Made by a program: the position numbers and the translations under genes | In this document: piece by piece, positions 37,797 through 51,050 of the stretch | Numbering within the stretch: the stretch's first letter is position 1 | Layout: each line of letters starts with the position of its first letter | Origin: Phalacrocorax aristotelis | Taxonomy: Eukaryota; Chordata; Aves; Suliformes; Phalacrocoracidae | NCBI RefSeq assembly: GCF_949628215.1 | Contig: NC_134279.1 | Coordinates: 82,515,330-82,579,329, forward strand | Reading direction: 5' to 3' | Length of the DNA: 64,000 bases | Notes under the pieces: generated by a model | The model's database searches: none | What the model was told of the DNA's origin: nothing | Seen by the model: the letters and a program-made list of their open reading frames with translations, nothing else

Positions 37797-37809
37797 GTTG
37801 CCATGGAAA
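37797..37809 (+). promoter_or_regulatory. RFX-type X-box motif
   Basis: GTTGCCATGGAAA closely matches the RFX X-box consensus of inverted GTTNCC half-sites. It lies about 5.4 kb upstream of EGR4, in GC-rich sequence with raised CpG content. A match by chance is possible; no other promoter signs were found next to it. Confidence 0.35.
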
Positions 37810-40800
37810 TGCAGAGCGATGTATTCTAGAAGTTTTCCTGGAAGGGGAGATGGTTGGAGCGATCGGAGGGGGAGACGGAGGGTGAAGAGATGAAATCCAG
37901 TGGCTGGGCTGTGACCCATCAACACACCATGTCCAGTGGCCATCCCAGAGGAATCGCTGCTCCGTCACATCGTGCCAAACACCCCCCTCCCATGCAGTCC
38001 GCTGCCAGCTTCAAGATTTTGGGATCCTGCTCCCTTCTCCATCTCAGAGGCCTAGTGGAGGGAGGTTTGGGATGGTCTATAAAGAATCCAGGCTTTGTGG
38101 TTGGCTTTTGATGGGTTTTTTGGTGGCGGCGGGTTAAAGGAGATGCCATGCATCCAGAAGAAGGGAGTCATGAAAGGTAATTCAGGGATTCGTGTGGAGC
38201 ACAGGGTGGTACCACAGCTTGCACGCATATGTGCTCATAGGGCAGCTGTCCCTTTGGGTGCCCACCTCTGTCCCTGCCCCTAACACCATGGGAGAAGGCA
38301 GCAGCCCTTCCCAGGGGGATTTCTTTAAAATACCCAATTCCATCTGCTAATCAGAAACTTCTTGAATATTGAGAATCAGTGCTCAAGATCAGTTGAGCCA
38401 TTTTCTTGCCCATGAGAGAAGTCCTTGGAAAGGGCATTACCAGCAGGGAATTTCCCAGATATACCCATCACCACAGCAAGTTTTTGATCACCAGGAGGGG
38501 GAATTTGTCACCCCGTGTGAGCAGCTGGCAGATTTATCGCATGCACACCCATTTGCTCGGAGGCTCTTCAGAAGCTGCAGGCGTGGAGGCGGTGGGCATG
38601 CTCCAAACAAACAGAAAGAGACGTTTCTTTACCTAAAACTTAGCTCATCTCACAGTGCAGAGGATTCCAAGGGTTCAAAAAGGAATCAGACAGTGAAAAA
38701 AAAATCCACTGGGGACTATTAAATATAGGGCATCAGGTCAAATGCAGAAGATACACGAGCCATGAATAGCTGGGGCTTGGAGAAGACACATGGAAATTAC
38801 AGTTTTCCATAGGTATCTGTCGGCTTTGGGCTCACAGGCCCAAATTTGGCAGCCCAAGTAGTATTGCCATGAACCAATACTCTGCCCATCCCTTTGGAAA
38901 AATGAATTCCAGGCTCAGATCAGTGCCGCCTACCTCTGCCCTTGCCAGCGGCTCTGGGGCTGCCTCCTCTTGCCCAGCCTGCGTGCTGTGACAGGGAAGG
39001 TGCTCCCCCGACCTCCCAGCTCCTTGCTGCCTTGTGGCAAGGCGAGGCAGGAGCATGAGGAAGTTTTGCCTCCTTTTCATGGCAATTTCTCCCTTAAACA
39101 GGGCCGGGAGTCCCAGAAGCATCCACCCTCCTGGCCAAAATCTCCCCAGACTGTAGGGAGGGCCGCAGACTGAGCCCCCAAAGATGAAAGTTAGGGGGGA
39201 AACAGGACAAAGCCAAGAATTAAGGCTTGATTTCCATGCTATAGCCCCAACTGGGAGCACAGACCGGGAAGCTGGAGGGAAAGGAAGGTTGATGTGCAAT
39301 GGATTGTATGCGGCGTGGTGGGAGGTCAGGAGGAAGGTGACCCCTGGGACCAAGCTGACCCCCGGCTCTGCAGGGGAAACACCTGGGTGGATCAGCAGGA
39401 ACCAGCGAGGAGCGCTCGCCCTGGCTGGCAGAGGCAGGCAGGCGCCCGGGGATGGTGGCTTGTGCCAGCCGGTTCCAGATGGCAGGTGACTGGGGGAGTC
39501 CCGGGCTGGCAGCCTGCGCGCTGCCGGCACGCTTGGAGGGCTGCAACCCTGGGCGAGCTTGGGGCTGAGCAGCCTGTCCCCTGCCAGAAAGCTCAGGTAC
39601 GCCTTTCGGGCTCCCAGCATCACTGGAGCAAAACAGCTCCTTCCTTTGGGGTCGTCGTTTGCTGCTCCAGGGGTACTCCCACCGCACAGAGGGTGCACGG
39701 AGGGAGCAGGAGCCCAAAGCCCTTCTGCTTGGGTGAACCTTTGCTGCGAGATGCCCCGCAGACACACACAGGGCTGCCACAGCAGCTTTCCAAACCGCTT
39801 CAGCTCTTAAAGACCTTAAGCAAAGCTTCCTGCAGCATCTCAGGGACCAGAGAAAGAGAGAGAGGATCCAAAACTCGAGGCAGAGCCTGAGCTCCGGTAC
39901 CTCCCCGGGGTGCCTGCGTGCGGCAGGGGGGACCTGGCTGTGGCACGGATTTCCTCCCTGTATTTTTATGACGACACATTTCACCCCAGGAAGGCTATCC
40001 CGCCTCCTCGGCAGCCAAGTGCCCCTTCTGGGAAGGGAAACGCTGTGCCAGCACCTGGTCCCGGAGCTTGGCTTTAGTCACGGTCACGTTTTCCCATTAC
40101 CTCATGCGTGGTGTCACCTCCATGGTCGGAGCTAGCACAGCCACACTCCTCCCAAGGAAACTGCCATCCAAGAGGGTCACTTTAGACTGGTTTTTTAATA
40201 TAAGTGGATCTCTATTTGTCTCAGGCTTAAAAGACAAAAGCATTCATCCAGAGGAAGAGGCCATATTAGACAGTACCTGTACAGCCACCCCTGTGTAGTC
40301 AGCAGCGCTTTCCCAAGCAGACAAGGCATATATAAACCACACAATAATTGTTTATTTTCTTGTCTGGGGAACTGAAATGCTGCCACTATTTTAGGATCAT
40401 CTCTGAGGATGAAGAGCTGTTTACAAGGGCTGCCTCTGCCCTGCGGCAATAGCAGGGGACCTTCTCATGGCACGTTGGGCTGGTGTCATATAAAAGGTGG
40501 GACAGTTTTTTCCATCTCCAGGAGAAAAAGAGAGCTGCTTGCCCTGGCAGCAATTGTTCCAGGGATAGGCAGGCGAGAGCGAGGATCTGGACTTCAGAGG
40601 CCCTATGCATGCTAAAGCCTGACATCCCAGTTAAAATGTGGCACAGCAAAATAAAATAAGAGCAACCAAGGTCTGATGGGTCCATTTAACACAGCCAAGG
40701 AGAGGTGAAGAAGAGAGCAAGGACCCCGAGGTTCACCCCTTGGTCGTATCCCAACAGCATCCAGCAGATCCCCTAAGCAGCAGGTTGAGGTTGTGTTTAG

Positions 40801-41189
40801 TAGCCACAGGTGGACTATTTTGAACCTGTTTATCATCTTGGTCCCCATGATGTCCTGAAGTGCTGAGTTCCATTTGCATCAAGCACTTCAAGGCTAAATA
40901 TTGCCTTTGGTTTGCCTGAGTCCCACTTTCTGGCCATTGCACTGGGCTCCCCCCAGGACCTCTGAGATGAGAAACAGTGAATAATTGGATCCCACTCACC
41001 ATTTCAACACACTGCTAGTTTTCTGGATCTCTCTCCATCCCCTCTTTTATTTCCGACCTGAACCTTACAGCTCATTCCCTCACACTCCCTGAATCACCAG
41101 CCAGGCTTAATGCTTCTTTGCACCTTTTCGCCAGCGGTCTCGGTACATTTTGCAGAGGCAACGGTGAACAGCTTGCCCCCAAAGTGGGG

Positions 41190-41270
41190 AAGCGCTGCTA
41201 GACGCATTCCAGAGTGATTTGCCCAAGGTAACGCAGTGAGTCATTGCTGGAGCCAGGAATAGCGCTGGAG
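41190..41270 (+). repeat. Old SINE tail (MIR-like)
   Basis: The phrases gagtgatttgcccaaggtaa and cgcagtgagtcattgctgga followed by gccaggaatagc match the 3' part of an old MIR-type element ('gacttgcccaaggtcacaca'). Confidence 0.5.
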
Positions 41271-42143
41271 CAAGGCCCCGCTTCAGCTGCTGCACCCCGG
41301 CTTGAGCATCGCTTGGCCCCGTGGACGTGGATACGGGCACTGCTGCGCATCCCCAAGAGATCTGGCCTTCCAGCAAGGGCTGCAAGCACATGGAGGCAGG
41401 GAAAACATGCACGTAGGGGGGCTGCGGAGCGGTCCCTTCCTCCTGTCTGTCTCCTTTGCACCCCGCTGCTTTCTCCTGCAGACCCTGTTGTGGAGGTAAC
41501 CTTCTCATCAGCCACCTTGCACTGAGAAAGAGCAGGTTTGTACCTGTAAATATTTTTATAGATGTGTTTTATAGTGGGCTCTGAACCCGACAGCCAGATT
41601 TCCCAGAGAAAACCTTCCCCTCCCCATCCAAACTGCCTGGGCCAGATGCTGCTGCCGATCCGCTCCCCAAAGCGTGGCCGCTCACCCAGGATCAGCTCCA
41701 AATCAATGTTGGAAATATGGAAATCTCCAAATAACCAAGCAGGGAAAGCAACCGCCCTCATTCACTGGGGGCTTCACCCCACCGCAGCAGCTGGGGGGGT
41801 CGCGAGGATGCTCAAGGCACTGCGGCGGGGGTGGAAGCACCGCCAGGATCCTTCCAAATCACTGCTTGGGTTGGATCCACTCTCAAAATACCCCCCTTTG
41901 ATGAGTTGGTGGGGTTTGCAGTATGGATCTGCCCTCTCCCAGCCCAAACCCGTGCCTATCGCACACCGGCCTGGGTGGGAGCCATGAACTCGGATGACTG
42001 AAACGCGGCGAGGGAGCTGGCCGCAGCGTTTGCCTTCTCTTTTTGGCCGCTTGCTCGATCGCAGGAGGAGCCAGCATCCACTTCACAGCTCCAAATCAAA
42101 GCAAATACAAAATGCCAGCAGAAAGTATTGCAAAATCAGGCAC

Positions 42144-42163
42144 GGGGGGGGGGGGGGGGGGGG
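42144..42163 (+). repeat. Poly-G run of about 20 bases
   Basis: An uninterrupted run of about twenty G on the plus strand, which could fold as a G-quadruplex. It may be hard to sequence accurately, so its length is uncertain. Confidence 0.8.
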
Positions 42164-42419
42164 ATAACAAACCCAGCACCTTTCACGCTTCTAGAAGGAA
42201 CAAGAGCAACAAAAGGCATTCAGAGGGAAAAAATAGCATAAGGCGAATAAGAGCCTGGGGAGATGTAAATCTGGAAGAACAGCAGCCCACGTTGGGAGGG
42301 GAGCCAAAGCCCCAGTGCATTGCTGCGGCGCAAGGGCCAGATCCGGAGGGGTGCCCAGCATCCCCCCCCCCCGCTCCCCCCTCGCTGTGGGAACTGCAGG
42401 GGCAAAGCTGAAGCCGCAG

Positions 42420-42570
42420 GAAAGCAAAGGCTGCATGCACACGCTTCTGCTTGCACACGCGTGTGTGCACATGCGTGTGCATGGGTGTGTTGATGCAGGG
42501 GGTGTGATGGGGGGGATTGCAGGGGGGTGCTGGGGGGGTGGGGGGGGGGATGCTGTGCACACACACAGCA
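42420..42570. repeat. Alternating CA/CG/TG tract followed by G-runs
   Basis: The bases 42420-42495 alternate purine and pyrimidine (cacacgcgtgtgtgcacatg), a Z-DNA-prone pattern. They are followed by a series of G-runs at 42498-42549. The pair lies 200-300 bases upstream of the EGR4 promoter elements. Confidence 0.7.
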
Positions 42571-42724
42571 GCAGCCGCGGGCCCTGCAGCGATTTGTTAA
42601 AAATATCGCGATTATTAGTTAAAAAGAGAGAGATGGAAGGGGAAAAAAACACAGAAGGAGAGAAAAGGGGGAGGAGAAGGGAGGGGGAGGGGAGGGAGGG
42701 GGCAGCGCGTCACGGGAGAGATTT

Positions 42725-42850
42725 CCTTATTGGGACTCCCTAGCCTACATCCTGAGTCCATATATGGGCATTTACGTCACGGCAGCCTCACTGGGGACTC
42801 CAGAAATGGCTGCGGCGGAAGGTCGGAGCAGCCCCGCTGCAGCTATAAAG
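42725..42850 (+). promoter_or_regulatory. EGR4: EGR4 core promoter: CArG boxes, ETS, CRE and TATA
   Basis: The elements in order are: a CArG-like CCTTATTGGG with one deviation at 42725-42734; an ETS site (ACATCCTG, reverse CAGGATGT) at 42747-42754; a perfect CArG/SRE CCATATATGG at 42758-42767; a CRE-like TTACGTCA at 42772-42779; a YY1-like aaatggctgcgg near 42804; and a TATA box (TATAAAG) at 42844-42850. An SRE with an adjacent ETS site is the ternary-complex layout of immediate-early genes, where SRF and TCF proteins bind, and a CRE is a usual partner. The start site is inferred near 42875. Confidence 0.85.
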
Positions 42851-42874
42851 GGGGTGGCGGGGAGGGAGAGCCGG

Positions 42875-43245
42875 GCGTCCGGACGGGCTGCCGCTGCTGC
42901 CGGGCCCTGCCTGCGCCCCCCCCGCCCCGGGACCTGCCCCCCCCCCCCCCGTCCACCCACCCCCCCCGGGGCTCAGCACCCCCCGGATCGCTCCCGGCAC
43001 CCGGCCCCAGCATCATCCTGATTGCCCCAAGCTCCCCGGGGCATCATCCCGATTGCCCCAAGGACCCCGGAGCATCATCCCGATTGCCCCAAGCTGCCCG
43101 GAGCGTCCCGCAGACCGTCCCTGGTACCTACCCCGAGCACCCCCCGGATCAGCCCGGGCACCCCGCAGCATCCCCCGGCTCGCCCTGAGCATCCCCCGGC
43201 TCCCCCCAGCCCGGCCCCGCCGCTCCAGCCGTGCCTCCGGGGGAG
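42875..43245 (+). other. EGR4: EGR4 5' leader (inferred) with C-runs and tandem repeat
   Basis: The leader is inferred from the TATA position. It has no ATG before 43246, so translation can start at the first one. It contains long C-runs (about 42919-42966) and three 31-base tandem copies (43012-43104, listed separately). An in-frame stop lies at 43186-43188, so the coding start cannot lie further upstream in this frame. Confidence 0.6.
43012..43104 (+). repeat. Three 31-bp tandem units in the EGR4 leader
   Basis: Each unit reads about atcatcccgattgccccaag, then a GC-rich end (ctccccggggc, gaccccggagc, ctgcccggagc). Three near-identical copies are visible. The repeat lies in the transcribed leader if the TATA-based start is right. 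Confidence 0.85.
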
Positions 43246-45046
<1,801 letters not shown>

Positions 45047-45715
45047 AGCCCCAACCCGAGCGCTGGGAGACAGCGTTTTCCCGAGGTCCCCCGAGCATCT
45101 CACGGGAGAGCCGGGGTGGGAATATCCTCCTGGGGTGGCCCCGGAGAAGATGACAGCAGGTTGGGCCGTGCCAGGGAGGAGAGGGGCACGCGGGAGGCAG
45201 AGGCGATGCCGCAGCGCTGGACCACTGGCTGCGGAGGAGGGATGTGGCAGCTCCGGCCACCCGGAGCCATCTCCAAACTGCGGGGACTGAGTCATTTTTA
45301 TAGCTCCTATTCCAAGGAGGGGAAAAAACCAAAACAAACAAAACACCAATGTACAGAAAGAAATCCCCACCAAGATGGGGGCTTTTATATACCCAAACCC
45401 ACGGACATCCTGTGTTTGTAGCGACCTGACTGATTTCCCCTGCCAGCACTTTACGTGGAGCTCCCGACTGGTTATTTGGTTATTTACCGGCCGGCACCGT
45501 CGGGGGCTGCGGCTGCACCGGTCCTTTCTCCCAAAGGAGAGAGATGCCGCTGGGCTTTGGCAACCGGTGCATAACGGTCCCCTTGGAAAGGTGATGTTGT
45601 TATTATTATTATTATTTTCCTGTTTGTAAAAAAAAAAAAAAAAAAAAAGATCTACCGAGGATATTAGAAAATTGTGTCTATTTTTCTAATTAAAGATTTG
45701 AGCTAATCTAAGCCC
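45047..45715 (+). other. EGR4: EGR4 3' untranslated region with polyadenylation signal
   Basis: The region contains an ATTA-rich stretch (about 45599-45616), an A-run (45629-45648) and an ATTAAA signal at 45689-45694. An AT-rich 3' end with TATTTA-like text (about 45471-45486) fits an unstable immediate-early message. The cleavage site is inferred about 15-25 bases after the signal. Confidence 0.7.
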
Positions 45716-47814
45716 TCGCTGGGGTTGCTCTCTGCCTTTCAATCCCGTATAGCAGCCAACACCAGTGGTATTTCTGTTGTGTTTTTGACCTCTAGCTGCC
45801 GTGTATGGGGGGAAAAGGTGCTTAAATGATTAGCAGGGAGAGAAAAATCAATCAGTGCAATGAATGGGTTGGCGACCCTCCTCCCGAGCATCCCCAAATC
45901 ACTAGGGTGGGTGGTTCAGCCTAGGAAAAGGGTCTTGTCCTGGGGCAGAGCGGGGAAGGGATCCCCACTCCCAGCCAGTGGGTCTCCCTCTGAAAAGGGG
46001 AACATGGCTCTGGGTTTATTCCGACAGGGCTGAGCCCTGGAGGGATCTGCCCTACTTGGATCCAGAGCCATGGGGTCTGCTGTGGGGACCCCAAAGCCCA
46101 GCCCAGAGCCCCCACCCTGGGCTCCTGGTCCTCCGTGGGGTGTGGCTGCCCCACGTACCCCGTCAGGCTTCACCCACAGGAAATGGGGTGAAATACAGCT
46201 CCGCTCCCCGTCTTCAACCTGGCACATCCCCAGGGCTGGAGGAGATCCAGGCACCATCAGGCAGAGGCAGGCAGGCAGGATGTGGCCCCCTGCGAAGCCA
46301 GGGGGGAGCTGTTTCCTCCCTTTCCGCATTTTAGAGAGCTGAGAGATGCTGAGTCTCCCTTCTCCTGGGACCAGCCAGCAGCCGGATGGCTCAGGAGGAG
46401 ATTTTGCAGCCTGGAAGGTGCTGCTGATAGCAGATCCTCCCTCCTCCAGCATTTAAAAATCAACCAAAACCATATATTCCCAAAATCTCATCCTTCTAAC
46501 AGGAGATGCTCGCTTTGACGGGGCATTCTGGTCTTTGGTTTTAATTAACTGGGAGGAGAATGTGCCTGTGGGAACGGAGGGAGCTGGGCAGTGGGGACCA
46601 GGCGGCACGTCCCCGGCTCGGGGCTTGGCAACCATCATCAGTGCTCAGGCATTTTGGGGATTATTGGCCTTGTCGTGCAGAGGGGGAAACTGAGGCAGGG
46701 AAGGGATGCTGAGCATGGCTGCAAATCTGCTCTCTCTGGTGGATTTTGTCCCCACCACCAACCCTGGAGAGGGGGGATCTGCCCCCCTGCTGTGTTATGG
46801 AGGAGGGAAGTCTTCTTCCCCAGGTGGCCTCATGTCCCACAGCCCTTTACCAACACATAGGCTGGAGCATCCTGGGGCTAAATTCCAGTTATCCCATTAT
46901 ATGGGCAAAATCCACTGCTTGGCACTAAGTGTGCTGTGGGGTGGGAGGACCCCATGGGGGGTAAGCTGGGCAGGGGCTGTGGGGTCCCTGAGGACTGCTA
47001 GCAGGTCTGGGATGGGGGAAGGGGCTAGAAGGAAAGCTGGCTGAGGGGGAAATCCTAAATGTCCCCTCGGACCTGTCCCTAAGAGCTCACACCTCTGATG
47101 GCACCCAAGGGTGCTCGTGCCCCTCGCGTGAGCACCCACTAGCCTGAAGCATTGCTGGCCCCAGCAGCCGAACCATCCCACGTATGCGAGAGCCTGATCC
47201 CGAGCGAGGCCCACTCTGTGGGATGCGGATGACCCCAGGCACCAGAAAAAAACCCCTTTCTTCTGGAGGACACCCCACATATTGTTACTAAGGACCTCAG
47301 CACCCAAGTTTCCTTCAGGAAGTGGTGTCTTTTGGGCACCTCTCCATGGGACGTCAGCGCTTGCTGGGCAGCAAACAGCCCTGCTTTCCCCCGCGCCGCT
47401 GGCCATGCATGATGCATGAGGCCTTGATTAATACCCCTCCAAAAATGCATCAATTATTGATTCTGGGTCTGAAAGCTCTGCAAAGGCACTTGGGCTTGAG
47501 CCTTTCCCCTCTGCTCCCCCGACTGGCGCTGCTGAGGGAGGGTGGGAGGGAGGAGGGCTCCCGCCGCAGCAGCTGGGTGCAGCTGCTTCTGGGGTGGGAT
47601 GGGACTGAGCACGCGTGCGGGTTTTTAGGAGAGGAGGAGCCATTGCACCCCAAAACCTGGGGCTACTCAATGATGGGGACAACCATTCATCGCCAGGCTG
47701 GCACCATCCTGGTCCCGATGCTGCCGCCTTCCCCCACACCAGAGACAAGAAAACACGTCAGTGCTGGAGCTGGGTGCCTTTGGCACTGGGGACCAAGCTG
47801 AGGTTCAGGAGGAC
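45716..47814. other. Spacer between EGR4 and FBXO41
   Basis: No gene is recognised. The open frames are by-products of GC-rich sequence. Confidence 0.5.
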
Positions 47815-47995
47815 TGGATCAGGACCAAACCAGGGTGATCAGGGACCAGATCAGGACCAAGCCAGGGACCAAGCTGGGATGTCTGGGGACTGTATCAGGA
47901 CCAAGCCAGGGACCAAGCCAGGGTGTTTGGGGACCAGAACAGGACCAAGCTGGGGTGCTCAGGGACTGTGTCAGGACCAAACCAGGGTCCTTGCA
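47815..47995 (+). repeat. Minisatellite, GACCAAGCCAGGG-type units
   Basis: Units of the form tcaggaccaagccagggacc and tgtctggggactgt recur about three times between 47815 and 47995, with partial copies. It is an imperfect tandem repeat. Confidence 0.75.
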
Positions 47996-48169
47996 ACTGT
48001 GGGTCCAGCCCGGGCTGGAGAAGGAGCAATGCAAGTGCCCAGGCTCAGCCACACACCCCACACTGGCTGGCCCCCCTGCGGGGATGCTCTGCAGTGGTCC
48101 CAGCTGGGAGCCTGCCAGGGGCAGGGGCTTTGCTGGTGGGAGCAAGGGTGGGATTGGGAGCCAGGGGAG

Positions 48170-48823
48170 GTGCCGGATGAGGCCAGCGGGCTGCCGCATG
48201 GCAGCAAGGCCCGGCGGATGGCCCGCGGTGTTCGTGGGGAGACAGGCAGAGGGAGCTGTGAAGGAGGAAAGCGGCAGAGAGAAACAGTCCGGGCTCAGGC
48301 TGCAAAGGAGGAGGAGGCGGCTGCTAGCGCTCGCCCTCCCTCCTTCCCTCCATCCCTCCCTCCCTCGCCCCTGCCTTCGCCATGCATAGCCCCCCCTGAG
48401 CCCCGCAGCGCCCCAGGGACCTGCCATCCCCAGGGCGCCCAGCAGCCCTCACCCTCCTGCCACCCACCGGGGCCTTCGGCCTCTGCCCCCTTCCTCCTCC
48501 TCCTCCTCCTCCCGCAGCCACCACCCTCTCTCCTTCCCCAGGGCCTGCCTGGCATGGAGGTTCTGGCCGCAGGGAGCCGGATGCTTCCCGCGGCTCCTGC
48601 CTCCTCCCCGGGCTGCATCCCTCCTGCCTGGCATCCCTCCTCCCCGACAAAGCCCTGAGCCGCTCAGCAGCCACCTCCTTTGTGCACCGAAGCGGGTGTG
48701 CGTGCTCCGTCCCCCAGCCCAGAGCCCCCCGGCTCCCTCCGCTTGGCGGGGACGGTGGGGAAGCGGGAGAGATGCTGCCCTCGCCGGAGGAGCCAAGCAC
48801 GGGAGGTCGGCGGCGAGAAGCAG
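48170..48823 (+). promoter_or_regulatory. FBXO41: CpG-rich stretch, possible FBXO41 promoter and 5' exon
   Basis: GC- and CpG-rich sequence with TCC-repeat blocks (about 48330-48365 and 48494-48513) leads to a strong donor at GAAGCAG before GTATGG (exon end 48823). A non-coding first exon ending here could be joined to the exon that starts at 51051. No TATA box is visible. Several ATGs in this interval would lie upstream of the true start, so the exact first exon is open. Confidence 0.35.
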
Positions 48824-51050
48824 GTATGGGGCAAAGCGGGATGCTGTGCTGGGAGGCGGTGGCTTGTCCCCAGGCTGCTCCTCTCCCAGGGGCCCTGGGG
48901 AGCAGGGGGATGCAGAGGGGACAAAGCCACTGCCAGCAGGTGAGGAGACACCCATCACTCCTTGCTCCAGGTGCTGGGGGGGCTAGATGCACCCCGGCTT
49001 TTCATGCCCACCTCCCACAAGCCTCCTGCGCCTCATCCCCAGCCACCCTCACCCACCGCGGTGCCCCCACCCTGCTCCTTCCCACCCCGCTGCCATTGCA
49101 GCCTCAGCCAGGGAAGGATGGGGACCAGCGGGCACACGGCACCGGCAGCATCCGCCACCCCGGCAGCATCCGCCACCCCTCTTCTCCATCCCCCCCTTCC
49201 CTCTTCAACCAGGCAGTGGAGCTGCCTGCTGGTAATTTTTTTTTGGGGGGTGGGGGAGGACAGGAAAAAATGTTAAACAATGTGAAGAAAGGATCCATGA
49301 TGAATTGCAGGTAGAGGTGGCGAAGCAGCCCGGGGACGGGTTTCACCCGCTGCTGCAATCTCCGGGCGTCCGGGAGCATTTCCCGGCTCCGGATGCCTGT
49401 GGGCTTTATTAGCGTGGCCGCAGTAGTAATGACTCCACTAATAATTTCTTTAAATCCTGGTTATTGTTAGAGGGGGTGGGAGGGAGGAGAGGTTTTGTGG
49501 TCAGCGTGGGACCTGCCCAGGGCACGGACCAGGCGATGTGTGCATTCAGACCCACCTGGGCCAGACCCTGCTTTGGCTTATGGCTGGGAAATACACACCG
49601 AGGCTGATCGGGTACCTCGGGGAGACGCGGGCAGGGATCCAGGCCTGAGATATCGGCGGCATGGTGCTATGGCCCCATCCCCACGGTGGAAAACCGCTTT
49701 CTCATCCCATCAGCAGCAACCGAAGTTGCCGGCGGTGCTTTGTGTTCGCTGGGTTTCGGCCAGGCTGGCGCTGGTGGTCGCCCAAGCGGGGTTAACATGC
49801 GAGGGTGTGTTTTGTATTGACCCCAAAACACAGCCAGGCAGTTCCAGAAATCCTCCCAGCTCACCTTATTTTTATTTTTTGCATGGTTTTCTTGTCTTTA
49901 CTGATTTTTCTGTTAAAAAATGGTTTCCAAAACCTCGTGGCCTGGGTTACCCTCCGAGGGGGCTGCTGAGCAGTCGGCGATGCTGCCCTGGGGATGAGGG
50001 TTCGGTGGTGGTTTAGCACTCGCCAAGGCTGGCAGTTGTGGGGTGCAGAGGGGCTCAGAGGGGTTTTAGGGTGGTTGGAAGAACCCTTTGTGGGATATTG
50101 CAGAGGGACAAGCGAGAGATGCCCCCGCCCATGGGTGCGCTCAGTGCTTTGGGGTGAAAGCATTGCAGCAATGCACCCCGATGTGTGCTTGTGCCTCCCA
50201 GGCTGGAGGAGACCACGGTGATCTCCCAGACTGGATTTTTGCTGGATTATCCCATTTCATAAGGGTGGGGTTTTTCCCCCCCCCGCCCGATGTCTTGGAG
50301 GGTTTTGTGAGTAGAGGATAAACCAGGACCCCACAGGGATCCCCACTTGCCCAGGTGTGGGAAGCCACCATGTCCTTTGTACCACTGGGACAGCACAGCA
50401 TGGGGGGGTCCCGCAGCCCCAGAGGGGATCAGCGGTGAGACCTGATGGCTGCGGTGAGGGGCTGGAGAAGTAACTAATCCTGCTGCGAGGCTGCACAGGC
50501 TGATTTAGCAAGACTGGGTCACCCTTTGCTTGGAGGAGGTGGCTCCCAGCACTCCGGCTCCAGCCCCAGACACAGGGATGCTCCTGGGCTGTGGAGGCCC
50601 CTGGCCCTGCAGGGGCTTATTGCGTGGTGGTTGGGCAAGAAAGCACATGGGTCACCCCTCTGTGGCAAGCTCAGGGTGGATGGAGAGAGATTTCCTATGG
50701 GTTGCCCACCTTCCTGATGGCTATACTCCTCCCAAATGGTTGTGTGCACCTCCCAAGGGTTGGGGGACCTTCCCAATGGTTATGGATCTTCCCAAGGGTT
50801 GCACCTTCCCAAGGGTTGCACCTTCCCAAGGGCTGTGGATCTTCCCAAAGATTGTGCATCTTCCCAAGGGCTGTGCACATTCCTAAGGGTTGTGCACTTT
50901 CTTGAGCATTGTGCACCCTCCCAAGGGTTGTGCATGAGTGGGAGGAACACGGGAAGGGAGGATGGAGGCAGAGACAGGACCAAGAAGGACCAAGGAGGGC
51001 CTTCTAGGGATGTGCTGTCCTTGTATCACTAACCCCCCTATCTCTTCCAG
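48824..51050 (+). other. Probable FBXO41 first intron
   Basis: No exon is recognised. It contains a T-run/G-run near 49235-49258 and the tandem repeat at 50708-50938. Confidence 0.4.
50708..50938 (+). repeat. 17-18 bp minisatellite, cttcccaagggttgcac-type
   Basis: About a dozen imperfect copies of a unit such as cttcccaagggttgcac are arranged head to tail. The short frames that run through the block on both strands are by-products of the repeat. Confidence 0.85.

Larger units (their letters stand above)
36101..42143. other. GC-rich 5' flank of EGR4, no gene recognised
   Basis: GC content steps up near 36 kb and stays high. Open frames are frequent on both strands, the longest being 38832-39767 on the minus strand, but none has splice sites or a family signature. 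A RFX-type X-box (GTTGCCATGGAAA, 37797-37809) and an old SINE tail (about 41195-41265) are visible. It may hold distal EGR4 regulatory elements. Confidence 0.45.

Noticed and set aside
38832-39767. 311-codon open frame on the minus strand upstream of EGR4
   Set aside because: It starts and ends with no splice or promoter support, shows no domain, and lies in GC-rich DNA where long chance frames are expected.
47615-48658. 347-codon plus-strand frame before FBXO41
   Set aside because: It reads through the GACCA minisatellite and GC-rich promoter sequence; no family match, and no splice link to FBXO41.
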